From assembly GCA_022648325.1 (NCBI GenBank), contig JALCMG010000007.1, positions 62,001 to 126,000 on the forward strand: DNA of 64,000 bases. Reading direction: 5' to 3'. Position numbers and translations under genes: made by a program. The notes under the pieces are model-generated. The model had not been told where the DNA came from, ran no database searches, and worked only from the letters and a program-made list of their open reading frames with translations. The first letter of the stretch is position 1. Each line of letters opens with the position of its first letter. Shown here piece after piece: positions 11,906-20,228 of this stretch. The stretch is from Olsenella sp. Lineage in GTDB: Bacteria > Actinomycetota > Coriobacteriia > Coriobacteriales > Atopobiaceae.

Positions 11906-11999
11906 CGGGGCTTGGGCCCGGAGGCGGTCCACGGCATCAAGCCACCCACCCGTGCATGGCGTCTACAATGAGGGCAGTCACGACCACGGGAGGTACCTC

Positions 12000-12560
12000 A
12001 TGAAGCTCCTCATCGCATCCGACATCCACGGCGCCGCCGACTGGTGCGCGCGTCTCATGGACGCCATCGACGCCGAGAATCCCGACCGCGTGGTTCTTCT
12101 CGGCGATCTGCTCTATCACGGGCCGAGAAACGACCTGCCCGAGGACTACGCGCCCAAGAAGGTCATTGGCATGCTCAACGGCATTGCCGAGAAGGTCATC
12201 GCCGTGCGCGGCAACTGCGAGGCCGAGGTCGACCAGATGGTGCTCGACTTCCCCTGCATGGCCGAGTACAACGTCCTGCTTGACCCGGAGGCCAACAGCG
12301 GGGCGGGGATGACCATCTTCCTCACGCACGGGCATGTGTGGGGGCCGGGCATCCACAACTCGGTCGACGTGTGGCCTGAGCTGCCACAGGGCTCGGCGCT
12401 GGTGTACGGCCACACGCATAAGAAGGTCAACCAGACGAGCGATTTGCATCCGGGCATTACCGTCTTCAACCCGGGTTCGGTTGGCATCCCCAAAGATGGG
12501 ACGCACAGTTACGGCGTCTACGAGGACGGCCGCTTCGAGTTCCGCGTGTGGGACGAGTAG
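12000..12560 (+). CDS. YfcE/MJ0936-type metallophosphoesterase
   Basis: 186 residues from ATG 12000, preceded by GGGAGG. Metal-binding motifs appear in order: SDIHG (residues 7-11), LLGDLLYHGPRND, RGNCEAEVD, LTHGH and YGHTH. These define the calcineurin-like phosphoesterase fold with two metals. Length and motif spacing match E. coli YfcE, which hydrolyses artificial phosphodiesters; the physiological substrate is unknown. It stands alone on the plus strand between two minus-strand operons and is followed by a terminator. Confidence 0.9.
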   Translation: MKLLIASDIHGAADWCARLMDAIDAENPDRVVLLGDLLYHGPRNDLPEDYAPKKVIGMLNGIAEKVIAVRGNCEAEVDQMVLDFPCMAEYNVLLDPEANSGAGMTIFLTHGHVWGPGIHNSVDVWPELPQGSALVYGHTHKKVNQTSDLHPGITVFNPGSVGIPKDGTHSYGVYEDGRFEFRVWDE

Positions 12561-12575
12561 GGCGAGACACAATAC

Positions 12576-12611
12576 GGCCGGGATCCGCACCGCAGGCCCC
12601 GGCCAATTTTT
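12576..12611 (+). terminator. Terminator after the phosphodiesterase
   Basis: GGCCGGG (12576-12582) pairs with CCCGGCC (12598-12604), followed by AATTTTT. Confidence 0.75.
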
Positions 12612-12638
12612 CGCTCGTCCTTGTTGAGAGACGAATCG

Positions 12639-12944
12639 CTACGACTCCTTGTAGGCAATCAGGAGGCTGGAGGCCAGCCAGCAGATCACCGCAAACGCGG
12701 CCACGCCAACAGCGATGTAGAAGAATGCCATTGCTGCCTGCGCGTTTGCCGTGGCGCTCTGGTAGGCATGCGTAGCCGAATAATTGGTTATCGTGCTGGC
12801 GGTGACATCAGACAGCGCCTTCGATGCGCTATCGAGAAGCGACGAATACACCACGCCTAGAATCGCAGCCGCCACGAGCGAGCCAATGGACACCTTCTTT
12901 GCCGTATCGTGCCACTCAACGAGCTTAGACTTTGTATCTACCAT
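12639..12944 (-). CDS. Small two-TM membrane protein
   Basis: 101 residues. A short charged N-terminus (VDTKSKLVEWHDTAKK) precedes one hydrophobic helix (about 20-38), a Ser/Thr/Ala-rich loop, and a second helix (about 70-95, AMAFFYIAVGVAAFAVICWL). No family recognised. The ribosome site is AAAGG before ATG 12944. It is the last gene of a minus-strand run that includes an FxLYD membrane protein, two HTH proteins and a Ser/Thr kinase, and follows the FxLYD gene after about 46 nt. A role in that membrane signalling module is possible but unproven. Confidence 0.65.
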   Translation of the reverse strand: MVDTKSKLVEWHDTAKKVSIGSLVAAAILGVVYSSLLDSASKALSDVTASTITNYSATHAYQSATANAQAAMAFFYIAVGVAAFAVICWLASSLLIAYKES

Positions 12945-12990
12945 AGTGGGTTACCTTTCTCTACAGGCATGTGAAGCAGACCGGGAAAGA

Positions 12991-13806
12991 CTACTTTGCA
13001 GAGTAGTAGTCATCCCCTATCGAGAAGGTCTGCACCTCAGCCTTGACCTTCGCGGCATCAGTAGTGGAAACAGTATCGAACACCGCGCTCTCGCCCGCAG
13101 CCCACGAGTTAGCACTCACGTACGTCTCGTCGACACGCGTACCAGAATCGTCGTAAAGCCCAAGGGTGACGCTCACGTTGCCGAGGTCTTGATCGGTCGT
13201 GTTAGCAATTGTGGCGGTGTAATCGTACATACCATAGCCATTGCTGGTCTTTTCGAAGGTGGCACCATCAAAGATTGCCTGGACTTTGTCAACCATCTGC
13301 TGCTGCGGGGTCTCAACGTTCTCGTCCAACTGGTCCGCGACAAGGCCAGGAATAGCAATGTCAACGCCTAGAGCTGACGTGTAGTGATACTGACCGGTGC
13401 ACGTGCCATAGACGCCAAGCGCCTGGCCTTCCTGAAGGTGGTTGTCACCAAGCACCGAGTTATCAATCTTCACGTAGACGATGTCATCGTAACCGGAGAC
13501 GCCGGTGGCAAGACGGGCATCCGTCTCGTTGCTTCCCTCCACGACCTGCAAAACGCTCCCTACAAAGTAGAGCTTTTGGTTCTTGTAGTCGTCCGGCGTC
13601 TTTGCGACCGTCGCGTAATCAACCTGCTGGTAGTTGGCGGGATCGAAGGGCTCACTCGAAGGCTTGGCGGAGTTACCGCCAATCGCGGCTATCGCAATGA
13701 TCACTGCGATAACGACCAGGATGATGATGAGAACTTTCCTACCGTGATGCTTCTTCTGCTTCTTTTCCTCGCCCTGCTTGCTGGCCCCATCTTCGACTTC
13801 TGCCAT
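12991..13806 (-). CDS. Membrane-anchored FxLYD-domain protein
   Basis: 271 residues from ATG 13806 with AAAGGAGG upstream; the longer frame to 13902 lacks a site. A Lys/His-rich cytoplasmic N-terminus is followed by one TM helix (24-43, VLIIILVVIAVIIAIAAIGG). The extracellular part has an OB-like segment with LYFVGSVLQVVE, then an FxLYD domain (about 195-260: YTATIANTTDQDLGNVSVTL, LYDDSG, AAGESAVFDT). Such domains occur on surface proteins of Firmicutes and Actinobacteria with unknown ligands. It lies next to an HTH-kinase-HTH run on the same strand, so it may be an output or sensor of that kinase system (inference). Confidence 0.75.
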   Translation of the reverse strand: MAEVEDGASKQGEEKKQKKHHGRKVLIIILVVIAVIIAIAAIGGNSAKPSSEPFDPANYQQVDYATVAKTPDDYKNQKLYFVGSVLQVVEGSNETDARLATGVSGYDDIVYVKIDNSVLGDNHLQEGQALGVYGTCTGQYHYTSALGVDIAIPGLVADQLDENVETPQQQMVDKVQAIFDGATFEKTSNGYGMYDYTATIANTTDQDLGNVSVTLGLYDDSGTRVDETYVSANSWAAGESAVFDTVSTTDAAKVKAEVQTFSIGDDYYSAK

Positions 13807-13917
13807 GAGCGTTCCTCCTTTGTCCAACCAACACCAGGTAGAGCACCGGGCGTGTCTGCCACGAGCTGAATGCATCCTAAGTGGCCGTGCCGAAGCCTTC
13901 ATTAGCTGGCAGCTAAA

Positions 13918-14367
13918 TCATTGCGGGCGGTCTTGCGAACGGTTGTCGCCACGGGACTTTCCCGGCATGATGGTCCGCTCGCCGTGCTCCCAGAGAAGGT
14001 CGTCGCACTGCTCGACGCCCATCCCGTGATGGAGGGCGTACGCAACAATGAGGTCCCGGCGACAGTCGGGCCGCAGGCGGCACGCACCCCCACGTTCGAG
14101 CAGCTCGGAGGCATCGCGAATGCCTAGTTGCATCCCAAAGGCAAGCTGCAGCAGCTTGTCGCGCGAGGCATGCCTGGTTCCCGCAAGAATCTGGTACGCA
14201 AAGGTCTGGTTGAGGCGGCTTCGATGTATGGCGTCGTTTCTCGGCACGCCGGCCGTGGCCATGCGGTCTCGCGCCCAGGCCGAGAGGTCTCGCTCATCGA
14301 GGGCCGCACGCGACAGCACCTCGTCGAGGTCCGCATCGCGCGCTATGGCATACCAGGAATCTTCCAC
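13918..14367 (-). CDS. XRE-like HTH protein, paralogue of the kinase-linked regulator
   Basis: 149 residues from GTG 14367, chosen because GGAGG lies 5 nt upstream; ATG 14379 and TTG 14385 are alternatives. A predicted helix-turn-helix (about 44-75) includes RLNQTFAYQILAGTRHASRD. The C-terminal half has CRRDLIVAYALHHGM and DDLLWEHGERTIM. Both blocks match the HTH protein at 15699-16160 (LNPTFCYQIFEG and RRDAIIIFCLEHGM), so the two are paralogues with a shared C-terminal domain. It lies about 90 nt downstream of the Ser/Thr kinase gene, and the FxLYD gene follows. It may be a kinase substrate or a regulator of the module (inference). Confidence 0.75.
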   Translation of the reverse strand: MEDSWYAIARDADLDEVLSRAALDERDLSAWARDRMATAGVPRNDAIHRSRLNQTFAYQILAGTRHASRDKLLQLAFGMQLGIRDASELLERGGACRLRPDCRRDLIVAYALHHGMGVEQCDDLLWEHGERTIMPGKSRGDNRSQDRPQ

Positions 14368-14460
14368 GTCCGCCTCCATCCGCAATGGATGGTGGCAAAA
14401 CGCCGGGCCGCTTTCATTAGCTTGCTGCTAAAAGACGCGGCGGGTGCGGCGAGAACCCCT

Positions 14461-15699
14461 CTAACCTCCAGGAGTCAGCGCCACGCACATCGCGAGGACG
14501 GCAATGAACACCGCAAGCGCTGCCAGGCCCAGGAGAAGCTGCTTTCCCAGCAGGCTCGCTCGGGCAGAGCGCCGTCTGTACTTCATTGCAGCGTACGGGC
14601 CCGCGCCCAGCATCGCCGCCGGAAGCTCCTCAACCATAAGAAGCACCAGGTAGACGGTCACACCGAGAAGCACCAGGAGCGATTCCACGGGATGGTCGCC
14701 AACCATGGCATTGGTGGCGTAGACGGCAGCCGAGCCAAAGAGAATGCCCGTAAACGCGCCGAGAACCACCAGGGCAACGATAAGCACCTGCATCCAGGGC
14801 TTGACCTCGGAAAACGCCGCCACCAGCTGGCCTGGCCTTGCCAGCGTGCGGGGAATCTTCTCGCGCGTGCTGGCCTTTGCGCTCGGAGCCTTGCTGTCGC
14901 TCGCGGATGCCGTGTCCGGCACCGCCTGGAGCACGGCATCGCGCAGCGCGCCCGCGCTCTGATAGCGCTCACTTGGCTCGAAGCTACAGGCTTTCTCGAC
15001 AATACGCCGCAGCTCAGGGCGCACGACGGCAGTGTCCGCAAGCGCCGCCGCATACCCCTCGGCATCTGGCGTGATGCCCGTGAGCATGTAGCCGAGAAGG
15101 CAGCCCACGGAGTAAACGTCGGAGCGGCCGTCGGTCTGAGCAAAGCCGTATTGCTCGGGAGACGCAAAGCCCCAGGTACCAAGCCGTGTGGTGTCGCGCT
15201 GCGCGCCCTCGACGTAGGCACGCGCAATGCCCAGGTCGATAAGAATCGCCCCGCGCGGCGAGAGAATCACGTTCTTTGGCGACACGTCGCGATGAACGAT
15301 GCCCTGTTCGTGGATGGTAGCAACCGCGTCGCACACGTCGGCAACAACGCGTGCCGCCGCAGTCTCGCCCATGTGCCCGGCCTCGGCCACGCACGCGGCG
15401 AGCGACGCCCCATAGACGTACTCGCGGACAATAGCTACCTGGTCAGGCAGGTCGTACGTCTCAACCACATACGGTAGGTGCGCGCCGCCCACGGACGAGA
15501 GGCGCGAGAAGACCTCTACGTTTGCCACGTCGCGCTTTATGCGCTTGCGCACAAGCGGGCCCTCGCCTAGGTGCTCCGCACCCGGACGGCTCACGACCTC
15601 GGTCGACCCGGCCTCACCGCTTGCCAGCACACGCTCGACGCGATAGGCCTCGTCTTTCTCGAGCGCAGCCATGAGCTGCGTGTCTGTGGGCGTATCCAC
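14461..15699 (-). CDS. Membrane-bound Hanks-type Ser/Thr protein kinase
   Basis: 412 residues from GTG 15699, which overlaps the TAG of the upstream HTH gene by one base (TAGTG) and has GGGGAGG upstream. The kinase domain fills about 18-275: ATP-binding Lys52 in VRKRIKRD, catalytic loop HRDVSPKN (Asp138), DLG in place of DFG (Asp155), and SPEQYG as the APE-type motif. A linker rich in Ala/Ser/Lys leads to three TM helices (about 295-320, 330-355, 385-408), so the C-terminus is in the membrane with no PASTA sensor. The separate PASTA protein at 548-2266 could be a partner. Coupled translation with the upstream HTH protein suggests a stoichiometric kinase-substrate pair. Confidence 0.9.
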   Translation of the reverse strand: MDTPTDTQLMAALEKDEAYRVERVLASGEAGSTEVVSRPGAEHLGEGPLVRKRIKRDVANVEVFSRLSSVGGAHLPYVVETYDLPDQVAIVREYVYGASLAACVAEAGHMGETAAARVVADVCDAVATIHEQGIVHRDVSPKNVILSPRGAILIDLGIARAYVEGAQRDTTRLGTWGFASPEQYGFAQTDGRSDVYSVGCLLGYMLTGITPDAEGYAAALADTAVVRPELRRIVEKACSFEPSERYQSAGALRDAVLQAVPDTASASDSKAPSAKASTREKIPRTLARPGQLVAAFSEVKPWMQVLIVALVVLGAFTGILFGSAAVYATNAMVGDHPVESLLVLLGVTVYLVLLMVEELPAAMLGAGPYAAMKYRRRSARASLLGKQLLLGLAALAVFIAVLAMCVALTPGG

Positions 15700-16160
15700 T
15701 ACGCCTCCCCGTCGAGCAGGGTCTTCTCGCCCAGGCGCCACAGCTCGTCGTCGGTCTGGGCGCGGTCCATGCCGTGCTCCAGGCAGAAGATGATGATGGC
15801 GTCGCGACGGTTGCGTGACCACAGCTCGGAGGCGCCGGCAAGCCGCAGCAACCTCTGCGCCTCGACGAGCGAGCAGCCCAGCCCAAAGGCCAGCATGATC
15901 GCGCTGTCGCGGCCAGGGCGACGCGAGCCCTCGAAAATCTGGTAGCAGAACGTTGGGTTGAGCCCGGACGCACGGATGACCTGCGACTTCTTGAGCCCAT
16001 GCGCCTCTCGCACGGCCTCGGCGTACTCCGCGAGCGAGCGCTCCTCCAGGCTTGCGCGCGCAAGGTACTGCTCGGGCGTCGCCGACGCAAGCAACTGCTC
16101 CAGGAGCTCCGCCGTAAGGCGCACATGCTCCTCGTCCGGCTGCCCCGTCTCTTCCGACAT
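15699..16160 (-). CDS. XRE-like HTH regulator coupled to the Ser/Thr kinase
   Basis: 153 residues. The N-terminal 50 residues are helical and acidic. A helix-turn-helix (about 56-90, KKSQVIRASGLNPTFCYQIF) follows, then a C-terminal domain with RNRRDAIIIFCLEHGM and DDELWRLGEKTLLDG. Its ATG at 16160 shares one base with the TGA of metA (TGATG) and its stop overlaps the kinase start, so all three are translationally linked. It is a paralogue of the 149-aa protein at 13918-14367. DNA binding is inferred from the HTH. The kinase probably phosphorylates it (inference from coupling). Confidence 0.78.
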   Translation of the reverse strand: MSEETGQPDEEHVRLTAELLEQLLASATPEQYLARASLEERSLAEYAEAVREAHGLKKSQVIRASGLNPTFCYQIFEGSRRPGRDSAIMLAFGLGCSLVEAQRLLRLAGASELWSRNRRDAIIIFCLEHGMDRAQTDDELWRLGEKTLLDGEA

Positions 16161-17125
16161 CAGAACTTGTCAACCATGCCGTCAGCGTCCGCGTGAAGCT
16201 GCCGGATGGTCTGGGGAATGAGGTCCAGGTCGTAGGGGGTCATCTGGTAGACCCAGTTGAGCCAGTTGCGGTAGAGCAGGTTGGCATGCGCGCGCCACGT
16301 GAAGATGGGCTGGCTCTCGGGGTTGTCGTCCGGGAAGTAGTTCTCGGGCAGGCGGATGGGGAGTCCCTTGTGGAAGTCGCGCCAGAACTCGTCGGAGAGC
16401 GTGTCGCGGCCATACTCGAAGTGGCCGGTCACGTAGACCTCGTGGAAGTCGGCGGTGGCGATGATGGCCGGGCCACTGGTGAACCCCTCCGAGAGCACGT
16501 GCAGCTCGGGGTGGCGCGCAAGCTCGTTGGTGTCGATGGCGGCGTGGCGGGAGTGCGGCATGTAGTGAACCTCGTCAAAGCCATTGGTGAGGAAGTTGTA
16601 CTCGTCGCATAGACGCTGCGGGAAGACGCCAAAGAGCTTGGAGCCAAGCTGCTTCTTGGGGATGCTGTGCAGGTGCCAGAGGCCGGCCATGGCGCCCCAG
16701 CACAGGTACATGGTGGAGAGCACGTGCTCCTGCGACCAGTCGATGATCCCGCAGAGCTCGTCCCAGTAGTCGACGTCCTCGAAGTCCATCTGCTCCACCG
16801 GAGCGCCCGTGACGATGAGGCCGTCGTAGTTCTTGTCACGGAACGCATCAAATGTGTCGTAGAACTTCACGAGGTGGTCCTGCGAGACGTGCGTGGACTC
16901 GTGCGTTGAGACGCGCATGAAGTCGCAGCTCACCTGCAGCGGTGACTTGGAGATGAGGCGCAGAATCTGGGTCTCGGTCTCGATCTTGGTGGGCATGAGG
17001 TTGAGGATTGCCACCTTGAGCGGGCGGATCTCCTGGCGCTCCGCGACCTCTTCCTCAAGGGCGAAGATGCGCTCCTCGTGCAGAATCTTCTTGGCGGGCA
17101 GGCCGTCTGGGATGTTGATGGGCAT
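16160..17125 (-). CDS. metA: Homoserine O-acetyltransferase (MetA family)
   Basis: 321 residues. Acylates homoserine in methionine synthesis. Residue numbers match E. coli MetA exactly: nucleophile Cys142 in YLCWGAMAG, His235 and Glu237 in GHFEYGRD. Residue 111 is Glu (TGAPVEQMDF); in this family Glu111 selects acetyl-CoA and Gly111 succinyl-CoA, so an acetyltransferase is predicted. AAGGAG precedes ATG 17125. The stop overlaps the start of an HTH gene that is itself coupled to a Ser/Thr kinase, an unusual neighbour for metA. No SAM riboswitch is recognisable in the 5' region, which has a CTCCG-CTCA-CGGAG hairpin. Confidence 0.95.
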   Translation of the reverse strand: MPINIPDGLPAKKILHEERIFALEEEVAERQEIRPLKVAILNLMPTKIETETQILRLISKSPLQVSCDFMRVSTHESTHVSQDHLVKFYDTFDAFRDKNYDGLIVTGAPVEQMDFEDVDYWDELCGIIDWSQEHVLSTMYLCWGAMAGLWHLHSIPKKQLGSKLFGVFPQRLCDEYNFLTNGFDEVHYMPHSRHAAIDTNELARHPELHVLSEGFTSGPAIIATADFHEVYVTGHFEYGRDTLSDEFWRDFHKGLPIRLPENYFPDDNPESQPIFTWRAHANLLYRNWLNWVYQMTPYDLDLIPQTIRQLHADADGMVDKF

Positions 17126-17301
17126 GCGTGTCTCCTTGGCTGGTGTGAACGGACAAGACGGACGGGCGCCGACGACGGCAATCGCGGCACAGCTAGCGCA
17201 TTCGACGCATTCGCTCCGTGAGCGGAGCCATGTCTGCCCTGTTCCAGCTCATGCAAGGTCCTTCTCGCCACGCGTACCCCAACTAGCACGCACGCCATGA
17301 C

Positions 17302-17307
17302 AGTATA
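17302..17307 (-). promoter_or_regulatory. Candidate -10 box of metA
   Basis: TATACT on the minus strand within CTCCTCTATACTGTCATG. A nearly identical string, CTCCATCTATACTGTGATG, stands upstream of purE. No clear -35 is visible. Confidence 0.35.
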
Positions 17308-17397
17308 GAGGAGAGCGCGTGGGCTGTCCCCCGTTTTCATGCGGCGATATTGTCGTGATGGTGGAAAAGCGCACGTACATGCCCCATACTGAGCAAC

Positions 17398-18666
17398 ATG
17401 AATACATCATTTGCCGAGCTCGGGCTAAACGAGCAGATCCTCGCCGGGGTCGATGCCCTTGGCTTTGAAACCCCCACCCCCGTCCAGGCGCAGGCAATTC
17501 CCGTTGTCCTTGAGGGACGCGACGTGGTTGCCTCCGCTCAGACGGGAACCGGCAAGACCGCCGCATTCGCCCTGCCGGCACTGCAGCTCGTCCAGGGCCA
17601 GAAGGCTCCCAGCAAGGAGCCCCTCGCCCTTGTCGTCACGCCCACCCGTGAGCTGGCGGCTCAGATCGACAGCGTGGTAAGCGTGGTGTGCAAGGAGACC
17701 GCCCAGCACGCGGTCATCGTGATGGGCGGCGCAAAGTTCGACAAGCAGATTGCGCAGCTCGAGAAGGGCTGTGACCTCTTGGTTGCCACCCCGGGGCGCC
17801 TGCTCGACCTCATGGAGCACAACCACGTGAGCCTCTCGAAGGTACAGATCCTTGTGCTGGACGAGGCCGACCGCATGCTCGACATGGGCTTCTGGCCCAG
17901 CGTGCGCCGCATCATGCACGCCCTGCCCGAGAAGCACCAGACGCTGCTCTTCTCGGCAACCATCCCCCCAAGCATCAAGAGCACCGTCGACGCCCTGCTG
18001 AGAGACCCCGCCTACGTGGAGATCGCGCGCGTGGGGCAGACCGCAGACACCGTCGAGGAGCACCTCTGCCCCGTCACGCAGGGCCAAAAGACGCAGCTCC
18101 TGGAGGCGCTCATCAAGACCGGCGGCGGCACAGGCGTGCAGCCCGAGCGCGTGCTGGTCTTCTGCCGAACCAAGCATCGCGTGGACAACGTCTCAAAGAT
18201 TCTCAAGGGTGCCGGCCTCAAGGTGGACGTGATGCACGCCGACCGTCCGCAGAAGGCGCGCGAGAAGGCACTCGAGCGATTCCGTGAGGGCAAAGTCCAG
18301 GTGCTCGTTGCCACGGACGTGATGAGCCGCGGCATCGACGTCGAGGGCATCGACGCCGTGGTCAACTTTGACGTGCCCATGGATCCCGAGGACTACGTGC
18401 ACCGCATTGGCCGCACCGGTCGCGCCGGTGCGACGGGCCACGCCTACACCTTCATGGCACCCGACGAGGTGAGTCCCCTGCGCGAGACAGAGTACTTCAC
18501 CAGGAAGCTCGTGCCCGTATGGGACCTGCCCGGCTTTAACTACGACGAAGGACGCATTATCCCACAGTCCGGACGTTCCACCGCCAAACCCACGCGCACG
18601 ATGTTCTCGGGCTCCAAGGCCCGCAGTCGTGGCTTTGGCGGTGGCCGATACGGCCGACACTTCTAG
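17398..18666 (+). CDS. rhlE: DEAD-box RNA helicase (RhlE-like)
   Basis: 422 residues. ATP-dependent RNA unwinding, probably in ribosome assembly or RNA decay. All motifs are present: Q motif region GFETPTPVQAQAIP (about 23-36), motif I AQTGTGKT, PTRELA, motif II DEAD in LVLDEADRMLDMGF, motif III SAT, and motif VI HRIGRTGRAG. The C-terminus is a short basic Arg/Gly tail (RSRGFGGGRYGRHF), typical of RhlE-group enzymes. ATG 17398 has only a weak ribosome site. The gene is divergent from metA and is followed after about 100 nt by an rRNA methyltransferase on the same strand. Confidence 0.92.
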   Translation: MNTSFAELGLNEQILAGVDALGFETPTPVQAQAIPVVLEGRDVVASAQTGTGKTAAFALPALQLVQGQKAPSKEPLALVVTPTRELAAQIDSVVSVVCKETAQHAVIVMGGAKFDKQIAQLEKGCDLLVATPGRLLDLMEHNHVSLSKVQILVLDEADRMLDMGFWPSVRRIMHALPEKHQTLLFSATIPPSIKSTVDALLRDPAYVEIARVGQTADTVEEHLCPVTQGQKTQLLEALIKTGGGTGVQPERVLVFCRTKHRVDNVSKILKGAGLKVDVMHADRPQKAREKALERFREGKVQVLVATDVMSRGIDVEGIDAVVNFDVPMDPEDYVHRIGRTGRAGATGHAYTFMAPDEVSPLRETEYFTRKLVPVWDLPGFNYDEGRIIPQSGRSTAKPTRTMFSGSKARSRGFGGGRYGRHF

Positions 18667-18769
18667 GGGCCGCCTCCAGGGACCTCGGCGACGGAAGCGG
18701 GGGAAGGGGTGCAGCTAGGCACCGCCACGGTAACGAGCAAGCCACGACTCACCCACAAGAGGTATATCC

Positions 18770-20059
18770 ATGAAGCAGCAGCGTCCATATCCGCAAGTCA
18801 TCGTTACGAGAAAGGCCGCCCGCGCCCTTGCCGGCGGACACCCCTGGGTCTTCGAGGGCGAAGTCATCCGCATGGAGCCAGCACTCACGGACGGACACGC
18901 TGCCCAGAACGGCGACGTGGTGGACGTGGTCGAGGAGAACGGTACCTGGCAGGGCGTGGGCCTTCTCTCCGAGCAGAGCAAGATTCGCGTACGCGTCGTG
19001 AGCCGCAATGCCAACGACAGCATCAACGAGGCATTTTGGGCGCGCAAGCTCCAGTGGGCGTGGGACTATCGCAAGGCAACCATGGGCTCGCGTGCGCTGC
19101 CTGACTGCGAGCCGGACACCAACTGCTGCCGCGTGCTCTTCTCGGAGGCGGACGGGTTTCCGGGCCTCATCATCGACCGCTACGAGGACGTGTTGGTCTC
19201 ACAGGTAGGAACCGTGGGCATACAGCGCCTGCGCCCCACGCTCTACCCGCTGCTGCTCTACGTGCTGCGCGCGGACGGCCAGAACATTCGCGGCATCTAC
19301 GAGAGAAACGACGCTCCTTCTCGCCTCAAGGAGGGGCTTGCGCAGGAGAAGGGCTGGTGGGCCGAGAACGACCGGCCTGTGCCGGAAAGCGCGCGCGTGA
19401 TTGCGCACGAGAACGGCATCGCCTACGACCTTGACCTCGAGAACAGCCAGAAGACCGGGTTCTTCCTCGATCAGAAGTACAACCGTCGTGCCGTGCGTGA
19501 GCTGGCCCGCGAGCGCCGCGTGCTCGACTGCTTCTGCCACGTGGGGCCGTTTGGCCTCAACGCTGCGGCGGGTGGCGCTGAGTTTGTGCGCCAGGTCGAC
19601 GTAAGCCAGACGGCCATCGACCTGGCACGCGAGAACGCCCGTCTCAACGGCCTTGAGGCAACGATGGACTTCACCTGCGCAAACGTGCTGGAGTATCTGC
19701 CCGCGCTTGTCTCGGACAAGAGGCGTCTGCGCGAGGAGGGCGGCCCCTTCGACCTTATCGTCCTTGACCCGCCGGCGTTTACCAAGAGCCGTGGAACCGT
19801 GGACCACGCCGCCCACGGCTACCGAGAGATCAACGAGTGGGCCATGCGGCTTCTGCCGCGCGGCGGCTATCTTGCAACATGCAGCTGCAGCCACTTCATG
19901 ACGCGCGGCCTTCTCGCCCGCGCCATTGCCGAAGCCGCACATAACGCAAATGTTCAGCTGCGTCAGATTGAGGAGCGCCAGCAGGCACCGGATCACCCCA
20001 TCCTGTGGGGTGTCCCCGAGACCCACTACCTGGATTTCTTCATGTTCCAGGTGGTATAG
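18770..20059 (+). CDS. rlmI: Class I SAM-dependent rRNA methyltransferase (RlmI family)
   Basis: 429 residues, somewhat longer than E. coli RlmI (396). An N-terminal PUA domain (about 8-85, with RALAGGHPWVFEGEV) precedes the EEHEP-like linker and the Rossmann methyltransferase domain (about 215-400) with RVLDCFCHVGPFGLNAAAGG, LIVLDPPAF and TCSCSHFM. RlmI methylates C5 of cytosine 1962 in 23S rRNA using a catalytic Cys after the DPPxF motif; here the Cys pair in ATCSCSHF fits. AGAGG lies before the ATG. It follows the helicase gene, so a link to ribosome maturation is reasonable. The exact target base is inferred from the family. Confidence 0.9.
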   Translation: MKQQRPYPQVIVTRKAARALAGGHPWVFEGEVIRMEPALTDGHAAQNGDVVDVVEENGTWQGVGLLSEQSKIRVRVVSRNANDSINEAFWARKLQWAWDYRKATMGSRALPDCEPDTNCCRVLFSEADGFPGLIIDRYEDVLVSQVGTVGIQRLRPTLYPLLLYVLRADGQNIRGIYERNDAPSRLKEGLAQEKGWWAENDRPVPESARVIAHENGIAYDLDLENSQKTGFFLDQKYNRRAVRELARERRVLDCFCHVGPFGLNAAAGGAEFVRQVDVSQTAIDLARENARLNGLEATMDFTCANVLEYLPALVSDKRRLREEGGPFDLIVLDPPAFTKSRGTVDHAAHGYREINEWAMRLLPRGGYLATCSCSHFMTRGLLARAIAEAAHNANVQLRQIEERQQAPDHPILWGVPETHYLDFFMFQVV

Positions 20060-20125
20060 GGCTCTTGCCTGCTGTTATATGGCTTCTTAGAGCTGGACCG
20101 ATCATTGGGAATTATTTTACTCGAG

Positions 20126-20210
20126 AATTCATTAGTAGCGGATGGCGAAATTCGTCAGTACGGGTTGCAAAATTTCATTAGTAGGGCCTGTTAGAATTCA
20201 TCAGCAGCAC
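20126..20210. repeat. Four degenerate ~23-bp direct repeats
   Basis: AATTCATTAG (20126), AATTCGTCAG (20149), AATTTCATTAG (20171) and AATTCATCAG (20195) recur every 22-24 bp in an AT-richer patch upstream of the DUF4143 remnant. They could be operator iterons or debris of a mobile element. Confidence 0.5.
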
Positions 20211-20228
20211 TGAGTAAGACTCATTTGC

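Larger units (their letters stand above)
11515..11999. other. 485-nt gap holding the dnaK promoter region and a structured stretch
   Basis: No credible protein gene lies here, although the downstream phosphodiesterase frame stays open back to 11613. The translation of that extension has low-complexity Arg/Pro/Gly character and no start with a ribosome site. Contents are the candidate dnaK control block and a chain of hairpins, both listed separately. Confidence 0.5.

Noticed and set aside
11640-11935. tmRNA, RNase P or 6S RNA in the structured gap
   Set aside because: None of the conserved core strings (for example the RNase P or tmRNA tRNA-like ends) occur; only hairpins are seen.
11613-11999. 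N-terminal extension of the phosphodiesterase
   Set aside because: Open frame but Arg/Pro/Gly-rich with no domain; ATG 12000 with GGGAGG upstream starts the metallophosphoesterase fold correctly.
17126-17400. SAM riboswitch upstream of metA
   Set aside because: Only a short CTCCG-CGGAG hairpin is seen. The conserved SAM-I, SAM-II or SAM-IV cores could not be found.
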